Shown piece by piece: positions 9,087 through 17,071 of a stretch of DNA of 64,000 nucleotides; position 1 is the first letter of the stretch, and the number at the start of each line of letters is the position of its first letter. A model generated the notes under the pieces. It was not told the origin of the DNA, searched no databases, and saw nothing but the letters and a program-made list of their open reading frames with translations. The DNA comes from Pseudonocardiales bacterium. Its GTDB lineage: Bacteria; Actinomycetota; Actinomycetes; Mycobacteriales; Jatrophihabitantaceae. The stretch lies in contig JAVEET010000108.1 in NCBI GenBank assembly GCA_030840295.1, forward strand, positions 1-64,000, read 5' to 3'. A program made the position numbers and the translations under genes.

Positions 9087-11129
9087 TCAGCGGAGGAACG
9101 CGGCGGCCACGCCCGCGTCCACCGGTATGTGGAGACCGGTGGTCAGCGATAGGTCGCCGCCGGTGAGAGCGAAGACGGCATCGGCTACGTGCTCGGGCAG
9201 CACTTCCCGTTTGAGCAGTGTGCGTTTGGCATAGAAGGCCCCGAGCTCTTGCTCGGGCACGCCGTACACGGCTGCGCGCTGGGCACCCCACCCGCCGGCG
9301 AATATGCCGGAGCCGCGCACCACACCGTCAGGGTTCACCCCGTTGACTCGGATGCCGTCCTCCCCCAACTCGGCGGCCAGCAGCCGCACCTGATGTGCCT
9401 GGTCCGCCTTGGCTGCGCCGTAGGCAACGTTGTTCGGTCCGGCGAAAACGCTGTTCTTGCTGGAGATGTAGACGATGTCGCCCCCTAGTCCCTGCGCGCG
9501 CATGACGCGGGCGGCCTCACGGGATACCAGGAACGAGCCCCGCGCCATGACGTCATGCTGGAGGTCCCAGTCCCGGACCGTCGTCTCGGCAAGCGGTTTG
9601 GAGATCGACAGGCCGGCATTGTTGATCACGATGTCCATGCCACCGAAGGCGAGCGTGGCCGAGACGAAGGCGGCGACGATCTGCTCCTCGTCGGTGACAT
9701 CGGCCGTGACCGCTATGGCGGTGTCGGGGGTCCCGATCTCGGCAGCGACAGTAGCTGCGTTGTCGGCGTTCAAGTCGGCTACGACGACGCAGGCACCCTC
9801 GGCGGCAAGGCGGTGCGCGATCGCACGACCGATCCCCGAACCGGCGCCGGTCACCAGCGCGACCCGGGTAGCCAGGGCCTTCGGCTTCGGCATCCGTTGC
9901 AGCTTGGCCTCTTCCAGGGACCAGTACTCGACACCGAACTTTTCCGACTCGTCGATCGGGGCGTAGGTAGAGATCGCTTCGGCGCCACGCATCACGTTGA
10001 CGGCGTTGACGTAGAACTCCCCCGCCACGCGTGCGGTCTGCTTGTCGCTACCGAAGCTGAACATGCCCACGCCCGGAACGAGGACGATGGCAGGGTCCGC
10101 ACCACGCATCGGCGGGCTGGTCTCAGTCGCGTGCCTGTCGTAGTAAGCGCGGTAGTCCTCGCGGTAAGACTGATGCAACTCCTTGATCCGCGATACCGCC
10201 TCCTCCACCGGCACGGTTGCCGGCAGGTCGAGAACCAGCGGACGAATCTTGGTACGCAGGAAATGGTCAGGGCAGGACGTGCCGAGCGCGGCCAGCCGCG
10301 GATGCTCGGCGCGGGCGAGGAAATCCAGGACGACGTCGGCGTCGATGTAGTGCCCCACCTGGGGACGGTCGGTAGACGCCAGTCCCCGGATCACCGGCGC
10401 AAGGGCGGCCGCGCGGGCATGGCGCTCGTTCTCCGGCAAGGCCGGGTACCCGTCGAGCACAGGTCCAAAGGGCTCCGCCCTGCCGTGCTCTGCGATGAAT
10501 TGCTCCGCGGTGCGGATGATTTCCAGCGATCTCGCCTCGGCTTCGTCGCTGCTGTCACCCCAGGCAGTGATGCCGTGGCCACCCAGGATGCAGCCGATCG
10601 CCCGCGGGTTGGCCTGTCTGATCGCCGCGACGTCAAGACCCAACTGAAAACCGGGGCGACGCCAGGGCAACCACACTACGCGCTCGCCGAAACACTCGGC
10701 CGTCAGCTTGGCACCCGCTTCGGCCGTCGCCAGGGCGATACCGGAGTCGGGGTGCAGGTGATCGACGTGTGCCGCTTCGACGAGGCCGTGCATCGCCGTG
10801 TCGATGGAGGGCGAGGCACCACCTTTGCCATGTAGGCAATAGTCGAACGCGGCGACCATCTCGTCCTCGTGTTCGACCCCGGGATACCTGTCGACCAGCG
10901 CGCGCAGCCGGTCCAAGTTCAGCACCGCGAGCCCGCCGGGGGTGAGGGTGCCGAGGTCACCGCCGGAGCCCTTGACCCACAGCAGTTCGACCGGCTCGGA
11001 CGTAACGGGATCGATGCCGACGCCCTTTGCGGATGTGTTGCCGCCGGCGTAGTTGGTGTTGCGCGGGTCCGAGCCCAGCCGGTTGGACCGGGCGATCAAA
11101 TCAGCAACCGGCGCCGTCGAGTTCCTCAT
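9087..11129 (-). CDS. Bifunctional rhamnulose-1-phosphate aldolase / short-chain (lactaldehyde) dehydrogenase
   Basis: A 680-residue two-domain enzyme. Residues about 1-410 form a class II aldolase domain with NYAGGNTSAKG, zinc histidines in DHLHPD and GGHGITAWG. Residues about 420-680 are an SDR domain with TGAGSGIG, ISSKNS and YGAAK. This matches the fused RhaE/RhaW type enzyme that cleaves L-rhamnulose 1-phosphate and oxidises L-lactaldehyde to L-lactate. The second ATG (11129) is preferred to 11150 because GGGAG precedes it at suitable spacing. It lies between an SDR and rhaB in one operon. Confidence 0.9.
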   Translation of the reverse strand: MRNSTAPVADLIARSNRLGSDPRNTNYAGGNTSAKGVGIDPVTSEPVELLWVKGSGGDLGTLTPGGLAVLNLDRLRALVDRYPGVEHEDEMVAAFDYCLHGKGGASPSIDTAMHGLVEAAHVDHLHPDSGIALATAEAGAKLTAECFGERVVWLPWRRPGFQLGLDVAAIRQANPRAIGCILGGHGITAWGDSSDEAEARSLEIIRTAEQFIAEHGRAEPFGPVLDGYPALPENERHARAAALAPVIRGLASTDRPQVGHYIDADVVLDFLARAEHPRLAALGTSCPDHFLRTKIRPLVLDLPATVPVEEAVSRIKELHQSYREDYRAYYDRHATETSPPMRGADPAIVLVPGVGMFSFGSDKQTARVAGEFYVNAVNVMRGAEAISTYAPIDESEKFGVEYWSLEEAKLQRMPKPKALATRVALVTGAGSGIGRAIAHRLAAEGACVVVADLNADNAATVAAEIGTPDTAIAVTADVTDEEQIVAAFVSATLAFGGMDIVINNAGLSISKPLAETTVRDWDLQHDVMARGSFLVSREAARVMRAQGLGGDIVYISSKNSVFAGPNNVAYGAAKADQAHQVRLLAAELGEDGIRVNGVNPDGVVRGSGIFAGGWGAQRAAVYGVPEQELGAFYAKRTLLKREVLPEHVADAVFALTGGDLSLTTGLHIPVDAGVAAAFLR

Positions 11130-11180
11130 CGTATGCGGCTCCCTGTGCATGTCGGAGGGAAGTCGTGCCGGAAATTGTGC

Positions 11181-11948
11181 TCAGATCGCGGTGTAAGCAC
11201 CATCGATCACGATCGACTGGCCGGTGAGGTAGGCCGAGGAATCCGAGCACAGAAACGTCACCAGACCGTCGAGGTCATGCGGCTCACCCATCCTTCCGAG
11301 CGGAATCATCGATCGCCACTGCTCGGCAAGTTCCGGATTCGACTCGGTGAACTCGCGGGTCATGTCGGACAGGAAGTAGCCCGGCGCGATCGCGTTCACC
11401 CGGATGCCGAGGTCAGCCCATTCCACCGCAAGAGCTTTCGTGAGCATCTCGACGCCGGCCTTGGACGCGTGATAGCTGGCTTGATGCTGCGGCACGTTGA
11501 CCACCTTCGCGGACATCGAGGATACGTTCACCACCACCCCGGGTGCCTGTGCGCTCCGGCAGCCACGGCCGAACGCCTGACAGGCGAGGAAGGTGCCGGT
11601 GAGGTTGACGTCGATGACCTTTTGCCACACTTTCAGTTCGGTGTCCAGGCTGTCCCCCCAGATGGTGATCCCGGCTGCGTTGATCAGGATCGTCGGTCTG
11701 CCGAGTCGTTGCGTCGCGATTCGGAAGCCGTCGGCAAGGGCGGTGTCGGACGTGACGTCCACGCTCACGCCGACCGTCTCGACGTCATGTTCCTTGGCCA
11801 GCTCTGCCGCATTGGCCTCGACCTGCTCCAGCAGATCGAAAAGCGCTATCCGCACGCCCTGTCGGGCAAGGGCGCGAGCCATGGACAAGCCGAGCCCGCG
11901 GGCGCCACCGGTGACGACGGCGATCTGGCCGAACAAGTCACTGCTCAT
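11181..11948 (-). CDS. SDR, polyol-dehydrogenase-like
   Basis: A 255-residue classical SDR with TGGARGLG (about 13-20), acidic FDLLEQ after strand two (NAD-type), NAAG, SSMSAK and YHASK. The C-terminus (TGQSIVIDGAYTAI) resembles arabitol/sorbitol dehydrogenase SDRs. A strong GGAGGGAGG ribosome site precedes the ATG at 11948. Placed between the transporter and the rhamnulose-phosphate enzymes, it may oxidise the imported polyol to the ketose that the kinase then takes. This is inference from context. Confidence 0.83.
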   Translation of the reverse strand: MSSDLFGQIAVVTGGARGLGLSMARALARQGVRIALFDLLEQVEANAAELAKEHDVETVGVSVDVTSDTALADGFRIATQRLGRPTILINAAGITIWGDSLDTELKVWQKVIDVNLTGTFLACQAFGRGCRSAQAPGVVVNVSSMSAKVVNVPQHQASYHASKAGVEMLTKALAVEWADLGIRVNAIAPGYFLSDMTREFTESNPELAEQWRSMIPLGRMGEPHDLDGLVTFLCSDSSAYLTGQSIVIDGAYTAI

Positions 11949-12035
11949 TGCCTGTCCTCCCTCCAGCGCTGTGACTGGTGAAGCGCCTCGGCGCTCGCCG
12001 TGGTTCCGACGAGCGCCGAGGCCGTTCCGTTCCGA

Positions 12036-13025
12036 TCAGCAGCTGGCCTTGTAGGCTGCAGCCTTTCCTTCCGCGCTGTTGAGATTGTCCTTCGTGATGA
12101 TGCTGAACCCGGTCTTGATGGTGGGCGTCGTTGGCTCACCCTTCAGGGCCTTGATCGCCTGCTGCACACCGTCGATGCCGATGGTGCCCGGCTGCTGGGC
12201 GATGAGAGCCTGGACCGTGCCGTCCTGCAGGGCCTTGACCTGGTCCGGACCGGCGTCGAAGCCGACGATCTTGACCGAGTTCTGCTTGCCGGCCTGCCGG
12301 ATGCCGGTTGCGGCACCGGTCGCGGAGAACAGGTTCGAGGCGAAGATACCCACGATGTCAGGGTCCTTCTGCAGCGCCGCGCTCACGATCGAGGCCGCCT
12401 TGGCCGGGTCGTTCTGCGAGTACTGCACACCGAGGTACTGATACTTCGAGTCGGCCTTCGCAGCGTCGGCGAAACCCTTGTCGCGTGCGTCGGTGGTGCT
12501 GATACCAGGCTGCACGCCGACGCCGAGAACCTTGCCGCCGGCCGGTGCGAGCTTCTTGATCGCATCGAACGCGGCCTTGCCGCCGCCGCTGTTATCCGAG
12601 GCGATGGCCGAGACGGCGACCGAAGGGTCCTTGAGGGTGGTGTCGACCAGCACGACCTTGATGCCCTGTGCCTTGGCCTGGGCGATCGGCTGCTGCATCG
12701 CCGAGACATCGGTCGGCGCGATCAGGATCGCGTCCGGCTTGCTGGCGATGACCGATTGCAGGATCGGGGTCTGCAGGGTGGGGTCGAACTTCTGAGCCCC
12801 CTGCGTTGTGACGGTCGCACCCTCTGTCTTCGCCTCGGCCTGGATACCGCATTGCATGGTGATGTAGAAGGCGTCACCGGCAACACCCTGGATGAAGGCG
12901 AGCTTGTATGCCTTGCTGCCACCACCGCTAGAGGACGACCCACCGTTCTTGGACGAGCTGCAGGCAGCGGTCATGGTAAGGGCGACGAGCGCCGACCCCA
13001 CCACCATTGCGGTCCTTCGCTTCAT
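12036..13025 (-). CDS. Sugar ABC transporter substrate-binding lipoprotein (ribose/LacI-type fold)
   Basis: A 329-residue periplasmic-binding-protein-like protein. The N-terminus is basic (KRR), then hydrophobic, then a lipobox around MTAAC (cysteine near residue 21) and a serine/glycine linker, so it is a lipid-anchored extracellular protein. The body has the type I fold of RbsB/FrcB-like proteins (KLAFIQGVAGDAFY, AILIAPTDVSAM, FASNLFSATGA). The ATG at 13025 has GAGAGGAGA upstream and lies eleven bases after the permease stop. It defines the substrate specificity of the transporter, probably a pentose, hexose or polyol. Confidence 0.9.
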   Translation of the reverse strand: MKRRTAMVVGSALVALTMTAACSSSKNGGSSSSGGGSKAYKLAFIQGVAGDAFYITMQCGIQAEAKTEGATVTTQGAQKFDPTLQTPILQSVIASKPDAILIAPTDVSAMQQPIAQAKAQGIKVVLVDTTLKDPSVAVSAIASDNSGGGKAAFDAIKKLAPAGGKVLGVGVQPGISTTDARDKGFADAAKADSKYQYLGVQYSQNDPAKAASIVSAALQKDPDIVGIFASNLFSATGAATGIRQAGKQNSVKIVGFDAGPDQVKALQDGTVQALIAQQPGTIGIDGVQQAIKALKGEPTTPTIKTGFSIITKDNLNSAEGKAAAYKASC

Positions 13026-13036
13026 ACTTTCTCCTC

Positions 13037-14119
13037 TCAAGTTCTCCTCCCGCGGTGGGAGAGGAAGGGGAATCGATAGTGCTTGCGGCCACCGACGGCG
13101 GCTGCGCGACGGAGCTGATCGACGTAGACGACGGTGACCAGCACCGCTCCCACGACGACTTGTTGCCAGAACGGCTGAACGTTGATCTGGATGAAGCCGT
13201 TCTGCAGGACGATCGGGATGAACAGCCCGATGACTGTGCCGAAGACCGAGCCCACACCACCGAAGAGGCTGGTGCCACCGATCGCGACGCCCGCGATGAC
13301 GTTGAGCGCGGTGTTGGACTGGCCACCGATCGTCGTGGACTGGAAGAAGCCCAGGTTGAGAATTCCGGCGAAACCGGCGAGCAACCCGGCCAAGGCGTAG
13401 ACCTTGATGAGGTGCCGATCCACCTTCAGCCCGACCCGCCGCCCGGCCTCGGCATTGGAGCCGATCGCATAGGTGTGCAAACCGAAACGCGTCCGGTGCA
13501 GCAGCACGATGCCGGCTAGCACCACGACGCCGGCGACCACGGCCAGGGTGGGCACCTGACCAACGATGTTGCCGAAACCAACCTTGTTGACCAGGGTCTG
13601 CGGCGCGTCGCGGAGATCAAGACCCTTGGTCAGGATCTGCGCGAAGCCCAGGGCCGCGCTGAGCGAACCCAGCGTCACGATCAGCGGCGGCACGTTGGCT
13701 TTCGCTACGAGCACGCCGTTGAGCAGACCCCAGCCGAGACCGCACCCGCAGGCGACCAGCGTTCCCAACAGAACGGTGCCCCAACCCTGACCGCCCTGGG
13801 CTGCCATCACCTTGTCGGCAACCACACCGCTGAACACCAGCACACTGCCGATGGACAGATCGATGCCGCCGGTAATGATGACAAAGGTCATTCCGACACC
13901 CAGTACCGCGAGGATCGAGGTGTTCTGGACGATGCCGCGGATGTTGAACGGCGTGAGAAAGGTGCCGGGTCGAAGGATCGTGAAGATAGCTACGGTGACC
14001 GCGAGCAGCAGCACGATCTGCAGTGCCTGGATGCGGGCGATTCGCTGCCAGCGTCCGGCCGGTACATCCTCGACCGCTGCGGTGCCGGCGGCGGTCGGTG
14101 TCGTGTCGGCGAGGGTCAT
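13037..14119 (-). CDS. Sugar ABC transporter permease (RbsC/FrcC family)
   Basis: A 360-residue membrane protein with about nine to ten hydrophobic helices, a cytoplasmic N-terminus of about 40 residues, and the BPD_transp_2 signature region GGIDLSIGSVLVFSGVVA (about 95-112) and GRRVGLKV. The ATG at 14119 overlaps the ATPase stop (ATGA); the longer frame to 14386 is antisense-type arginine-rich sequence. It forms the membrane channel with the ATPase at 14116 and the lipoprotein at 12036. Confidence 0.9.
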   Translation of the reverse strand: MTLADTTPTAAGTAAVEDVPAGRWQRIARIQALQIVLLLAVTVAIFTILRPGTFLTPFNIRGIVQNTSILAVLGVGMTFVIITGGIDLSIGSVLVFSGVVADKVMAAQGGQGWGTVLLGTLVACGCGLGWGLLNGVLVAKANVPPLIVTLGSLSAALGFAQILTKGLDLRDAPQTLVNKVGFGNIVGQVPTLAVVAGVVVLAGIVLLHRTRFGLHTYAIGSNAEAGRRVGLKVDRHLIKVYALAGLLAGFAGILNLGFFQSTTIGGQSNTALNVIAGVAIGGTSLFGGVGSVFGTVIGLFIPIVLQNGFIQINVQPFWQQVVVGAVLVTVVYVDQLRRAAAVGGRKHYRFPFLSHRGRRT

Positions 14120-14874
14120 GATGCCTCCTGGGTGACCGCGCCGGTCATGGCTGCTACGAGCTGCTCCATCGACGTGTCCTCCTTGCGATAGGTCGCCACC
14201 CGGCGACCGCGCCACATCACGTGGATCCGGTCGGCGACGTCCATCACGTGCGGCATGGAGTGACTGATGAACACCACACCGATGCCCTCGGCGCTGACCC
14301 GGCGGATCAGATCGAGCACGTTTTTGGTCTGCACGACGCCCAGCGCGGCAGTCGGCTCGTCGAGAAAGATGACTTTCTGCGCCCACGCCGCCGCCCGCGC
14401 CACGGCGATGCCCTGCCGCTGGCCACCGGACATCGCCCCGACCGGCCCGTTGAGATTTCGCACGGTCGCACCCAGCTTCTCGAACGCCTCCCGACTGCCT
14501 TTGCGCATCGACCTGGAGTCCATGAAGCCGAGCCGGCCGAGTGGGCCGGTGCGCATCACCTCGCGGCCCAGGTACATGTTCTGTACCGGCGACAGATGAG
14601 GTGCGAGCGCCAGATCCTGGAAGACGGTCTCCATGCCCAACTTCCGAGCATCGACCGGCGAGGTCAAGTGCACCTGCTTGCCCTCGAAGATCAGCTGACC
14701 AGAGCTGGCGGGCTCCGTACCCGACATGATCCGCACGAGCGTGCTCTTACCGGCGCCATTGTCACCGATCAGCGCCACGACTTCACCGGCGTTGACGTCA
14801 AAGTTCGCGCCGGCCAACGCCTCGACGTGTCCGTACTGCTTCGAGATATCCCTTGCCTCGAGAATCGGAGCCAT
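14116..14874 (-). CDS. Sugar ABC transporter ATP-binding protein (single-domain, FrcA type)
   Basis: A 252-residue ATPase with one nucleotide-binding domain, unlike the double-domain RbsA. Walker A is GDNGAGKST (about 38-46), the signature is MSGGQRQG (about 145), Walker B FLDEPTAAL, and H-loop FISHSM. Start ATG at 14874 has GGAGGT seven bases upstream and lies in a TGATG overlap with the end of an 18-codon ORF. The single-domain form matches FrcA-like fructose/mannose/ribose transporters in which the ATPase homodimerises. Confidence 0.92.
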   Translation of the reverse strand: MAPILEARDISKQYGHVEALAGANFDVNAGEVVALIGDNGAGKSTLVRIMSGTEPASSGQLIFEGKQVHLTSPVDARKLGMETVFQDLALAPHLSPVQNMYLGREVMRTGPLGRLGFMDSRSMRKGSREAFEKLGATVRNLNGPVGAMSGGQRQGIAVARAAAWAQKVIFLDEPTAALGVVQTKNVLDLIRRVSAEGIGVVFISHSMPHVMDVADRIHVMWRGRRVATYRKEDTSMEQLVAAMTGAVTQEAS

Positions 14875-14930
14875 CAGCTCACCTCCGCTTCGGTCCACGG
14901 GCGGGTGTCCGTTGTGTCGGTCATCAGCAT
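14874..14930 (-). CDS. Possible 18-codon leader ORF coupled to the ABC ATPase
   Basis: A short ORF encoding MLMTDTTDTRPWTEAEVS lies in the 136-base gap between lacI and the ATPase gene. It has its own GAGGGAG ribosome site six bases before its ATG, and its TGA overlaps the ATPase ATG by one base (TGATG), the arrangement of translationally coupled genes. No homologue is recognised. It may be a leader peptide or coupling ORF, or a chance frame. Confidence 0.4.
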   Translation of the reverse strand: MLMTDTTDTRPWTEAEVS

Positions 14931-15010
14931 GCGTGCTCCCTCTGCAATCGGTCGTGGGCGTGGGCTGGTGGTGTTTCCGGTCCAGGATTGGACGTGGCGG
15001 GGTGTACTGC

Positions 15011-16003
15011 TCATGGCGCCAGCTCCCCACTTCCCCTCGGCACGAGGTGCAGGGGCGTCGTGATGGTCTGGGTCGGCATCTCATCGCCGGCCATGCGTCG
15101 CAGTAGCCGGTCCGCCGCAAGCCGGCCGATGGACTCAGGCGAATGGTCGATCACGGTGATCGGCGGGGTGAGCGCGTCGGCCATGGCGAAGTCACCGAAG
15201 GAGACGAACGCGATGTCGGTGCGACTCAGGCGATGAAGGGTGCTGAGCACCCTCAGCGAGCAGCGCGTGTTGGCACTGAAGATGGCGGTGGGCGGCTCGG
15301 GCGTGGCCAGCAGGGCCTCCACGATTTGGCCGCCGTCCGCGAGCGAGGGGTCCATGCCGATCACGTAGTCGTCCCGCATCGCAATGCCGGCGAGTTCCAG
15401 CGATTCCCGATAGCCGTCAAGTCGTGAGCGCGCGGTGTCGATACCGAGGTGGTCGCCCAGGTAGGCGATGCGCTTATGCCCGTGCGAGATCAGGTGATCG
15501 ACCCCCAATCGTGCGCCGGCGCGGTCATCGACCAGGACGGCGTCGGAGTCCAGGTTCACCGCGACCCGGTCGATGAAAACGACGGGACACGGGGCGGCCT
15601 TGAGGTGAGCGTGGTCGTGTGAGACAGACGCGATGATCAGCCCGGCTACGCGGCGCTGCAGCAGCCCGTCGATCACGATGTGTTCGCGGTCCACCAGCCG
15701 TTGTGTGCTGGCGACGATGACCGTCATGGCGCGGTCGAGGGCCATCCGCTCGATCTCGCCGATGACACTCGCGAAGAACGGGTCGCTGACCTCGTCTACG
15801 ACGACGCCGATCGTGTCGTCGGTACCGCGGCGCAGCGAACGGGCCAACGGATCCGGTCGGTAGCCAAGTTCTCGAACCGCCTTCTCCACCCGGTCCCGAG
15901 TATCTGATCCCACCTTGGTGTGGCCGTTGATGACCCGCGACGCCGTCTTGGTGCTGGTCGCTGCCAGCGCGGCCACGTCGCTGAGACGAACCCGGCGGGT
16001 CAT
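15011..16003 (-). CDS. LacI-family transcriptional repressor of the sugar/polyol locus
   Basis: A 330-residue LacI/GalR regulator. The N-terminal helix-turn-helix is RLSDVAALAATSTKTASRVI (about 6-25), followed by the hinge LGYRPDPLARSLR and a sugar-binding type I periplasmic fold from about residue 62. The ATG overlaps the stop of the 43-codon PfkB-like stub (ATGA). It is expressed from a promoter at 16264-16292 with two copies of GGTAATCGATGTC in the leader, and a third inverted copy before manA, which it probably binds. The effector is unknown, presumably the transported sugar or a phosphorylated intermediate. Confidence 0.92.
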   Translation of the reverse strand: MTRRVRLSDVAALAATSTKTASRVINGHTKVGSDTRDRVEKAVRELGYRPDPLARSLRRGTDDTIGVVVDEVSDPFFASVIGEIERMALDRAMTVIVASTQRLVDREHIVIDGLLQRRVAGLIIASVSHDHAHLKAAPCPVVFIDRVAVNLDSDAVLVDDRAGARLGVDHLISHGHKRIAYLGDHLGIDTARSRLDGYRESLELAGIAMRDDYVIGMDPSLADGGQIVEALLATPEPPTAIFSANTRCSLRVLSTLHRLSRTDIAFVSFGDFAMADALTPPITVIDHSPESIGRLAADRLLRRMAGDEMPTQTITTPLHLVPRGSGELAP

Positions 16004-16131
16004 GCTTTGCTCCAGGTTTGCGAATCGGCCGGCGCGGCACCGACCTCAAGGGCCCGCAGAACCGCGCCGGGCACGAGGTCTGCGATCACCTGCGCGCGGT
16101 CGACGCACAGGTTCGGGTTCGCGACGAGCAC
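16000..16131 (-). pseudogene. 43-codon stub resembling the N-terminus of a PfkB-family sugar kinase
   Basis: A short ORF with a strong AGGAGG ribosome site seven bases before its GTG, ending in TGA that overlaps the lacI ATG (ATGA). Its first 30 residues (LVANPNLCVDRAQVIADLVP and the following PGAVLRA) look like the opening strand and substrate loop of 1-phosphofructokinase/PfkB kinases, which are normally about 300 residues. The GGKG motif expected next is absent, and the frame ends after a divergent tail. It may be a decayed kinase gene kept for its translation signals. It could instead be a functional leader peptide. Confidence 0.5.
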
Positions 16132-16153
16132 GATGGGGCCTCCTGATTCCCTT

Positions 16154-16172
16154 GGTAATCGATGTCACGGAG
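16154..16172 (-). promoter_or_regulatory. Probable LacI operator O1
   Basis: GGTAATCGATGTCACGGAG, with the ATCGAT core and central CG usual for LacI-family sites. It lies 23 bases upstream of the stub ORF start, inside the transcribed leader of the lacI operon. Its first 16 bases recur exactly, inverted, before manA, and 16 of its 19 bases or more recur at 16242. Confidence 0.65.
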
Positions 16173-16241
16173 TGACCGGCAGCGCTGGGATGCCCATGGC
16201 GGTACAGCTGCGACCAGACTGGATGACCACGATTCAGCGGG

Positions 16242-16260
16242 GGTAATCGATGTCGTGGAG
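16242..16260 (-). promoter_or_regulatory. Probable LacI operator O2
   Basis: GGTAATCGATGTCGTGGAG, a direct repeat of O1 differing at two bases. It begins three bases downstream of the predicted -10 box of the minus-strand promoter, so binding would cover the transcription start. Spacing from O1 is 88 bases, which would suit looping or a roadblock. Confidence 0.65.
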
Positions 16261-16263
16261 GGA

Positions 16264-16292
16264 ACTATCGCCCTCACTCGGAGGCCTGTCAA
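16264..16292 (-). promoter_or_regulatory. Predicted sigma-70-type promoter of the lacI/ABC/rhamnulose operon
   Basis: On the minus strand, TTGACA (complement of 16287-16292) and GATAGT (complement of 16264-16269) are separated by 17 bases. The -35 box is a perfect consensus. Operator O2 follows immediately and O1 88 bases later. Confidence 0.6.
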
Positions 16293-16400
16293 GATGTCCA
16301 GTACGTTTCGTTCCGCTTACGTGACCATGCCGTTGCCGAGTTAGTGATGCCACAGTGCGGTGGACAATCGGTCATCTCGGGCACGCGCTACCGTGCGCGC

Positions 16401-16967
16401 GTGACCCGAACGAATCCATCGCTGCCTGCGCTCATCGTCTGCGGACCACCGGCGAGTGGCAAGTCCACGCTGGGGCGGGCGCTCGCCTCGAGACTCGGTG
16501 CCGCGCTCTTGGACCAGGACGTGCTGACCGGGCCTCTGACCGCGGTGGTCGCACAGCTGCTCGGATCCGATGACCTCGATAGCCCTGCCCTCGCCCGTGC
16601 GACGCGGGCAGCGAGATACGAAACGCTCGCCGCGGGAGCCCAGGACAACCTGCAGATCGGACGCGCGGTCGTGCTCGTTGCCCCGTACAGCACCGAACGA
16701 CGCGACCCGGTGGCCTGGAAACGACTGGCCGAACGGCTGTCCGATGCCGGCGGGTTGGCAACACTGGTGTGGCTGCGCGTGACAGGCGAGGAATTGCTGG
16801 CCCGCATGTCCGAGCGGGCCGCCGGCCGGGACCGGGACAAGCTCGGGGACCCGGCGGCCTACTTGGCGCGCACCGATCTCAGCGAGCCGATTGTGCCGCA
16901 CGTCGCGGTCGACGCAGCTGCTGACGTCGATGCGCAATGCGGGTTCGTATTAGCCCGCATCTCTTGA
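16401..16967 (+). CDS. Small P-loop kinase (AAA_33/gluconokinase-like)
   Basis: A 188-residue P-loop protein with Walker A GPPASGKST (about residues 14-22) and a mixed alpha/beta kinase fold like gluconate kinase or zeta-toxin-type AAA_33 proteins. LVAPYSTERRDP resembles the substrate-lid part of such kinases. It probably phosphorylates a small sugar or polyol, but this is inferred only from fold and context. GTG at 16401 is chosen because homologues begin shortly before the P-loop; an ATG at 16344 gives a poorly conserved extension. It is divergent from the lacI operon and upstream of manA. Confidence 0.7.
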   Translation: MTRTNPSLPALIVCGPPASGKSTLGRALASRLGAALLDQDVLTGPLTAVVAQLLGSDDLDSPALARATRAARYETLAAGAQDNLQIGRAVVLVAPYSTERRDPVAWKRLAERLSDAGGLATLVWLRVTGEELLARMSERAAGRDRDKLGDPAAYLARTDLSEPIVPHVAVDAAADVDAQCGFVLARIS

Positions 16968-16986
16968 CGCGAGGACAGCTCAGCTC

Positions 16987-17016
16987 TTGACGAAAGCTGC
17001 ATCCGCGCGCCACAGT
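16987..17016 (+). promoter_or_regulatory. Candidate promoter of the manA operon
   Basis: TTGACG at 16987-16992 and CACAGT at 17011-17016 are 18 bases apart. The -35 box is good and the -10 box weak. The predicted start would fall just before operator O3. Confidence 0.35.
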
Positions 17017-17032
17017 GCTCTCCGTAAGCATG

Positions 17033-17048
17033 CGTGACATCGATTACC
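17033..17048 (+). promoter_or_regulatory. Probable LacI operator O3 before manA
   Basis: CGTGACATCGATTACC is the exact reverse complement of the first 16 bases of O1. It lies 24 bases before the preferred manA start and downstream of the candidate promoter. It implies that the LacI protein at 15011 also controls the manA operon. Confidence 0.65.
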
Positions 17049-17071
17049 CACCGAGCGTCAGAGGGACTCCC

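Noticed and set aside
9555-10835. Long open frame antisense to the rhamnulose-phosphate aldolase gene
   Set aside because: High-GC antisense shadow; its translation is rich in R, G, D and H with no domain, while the minus strand encodes a clear two-domain enzyme.
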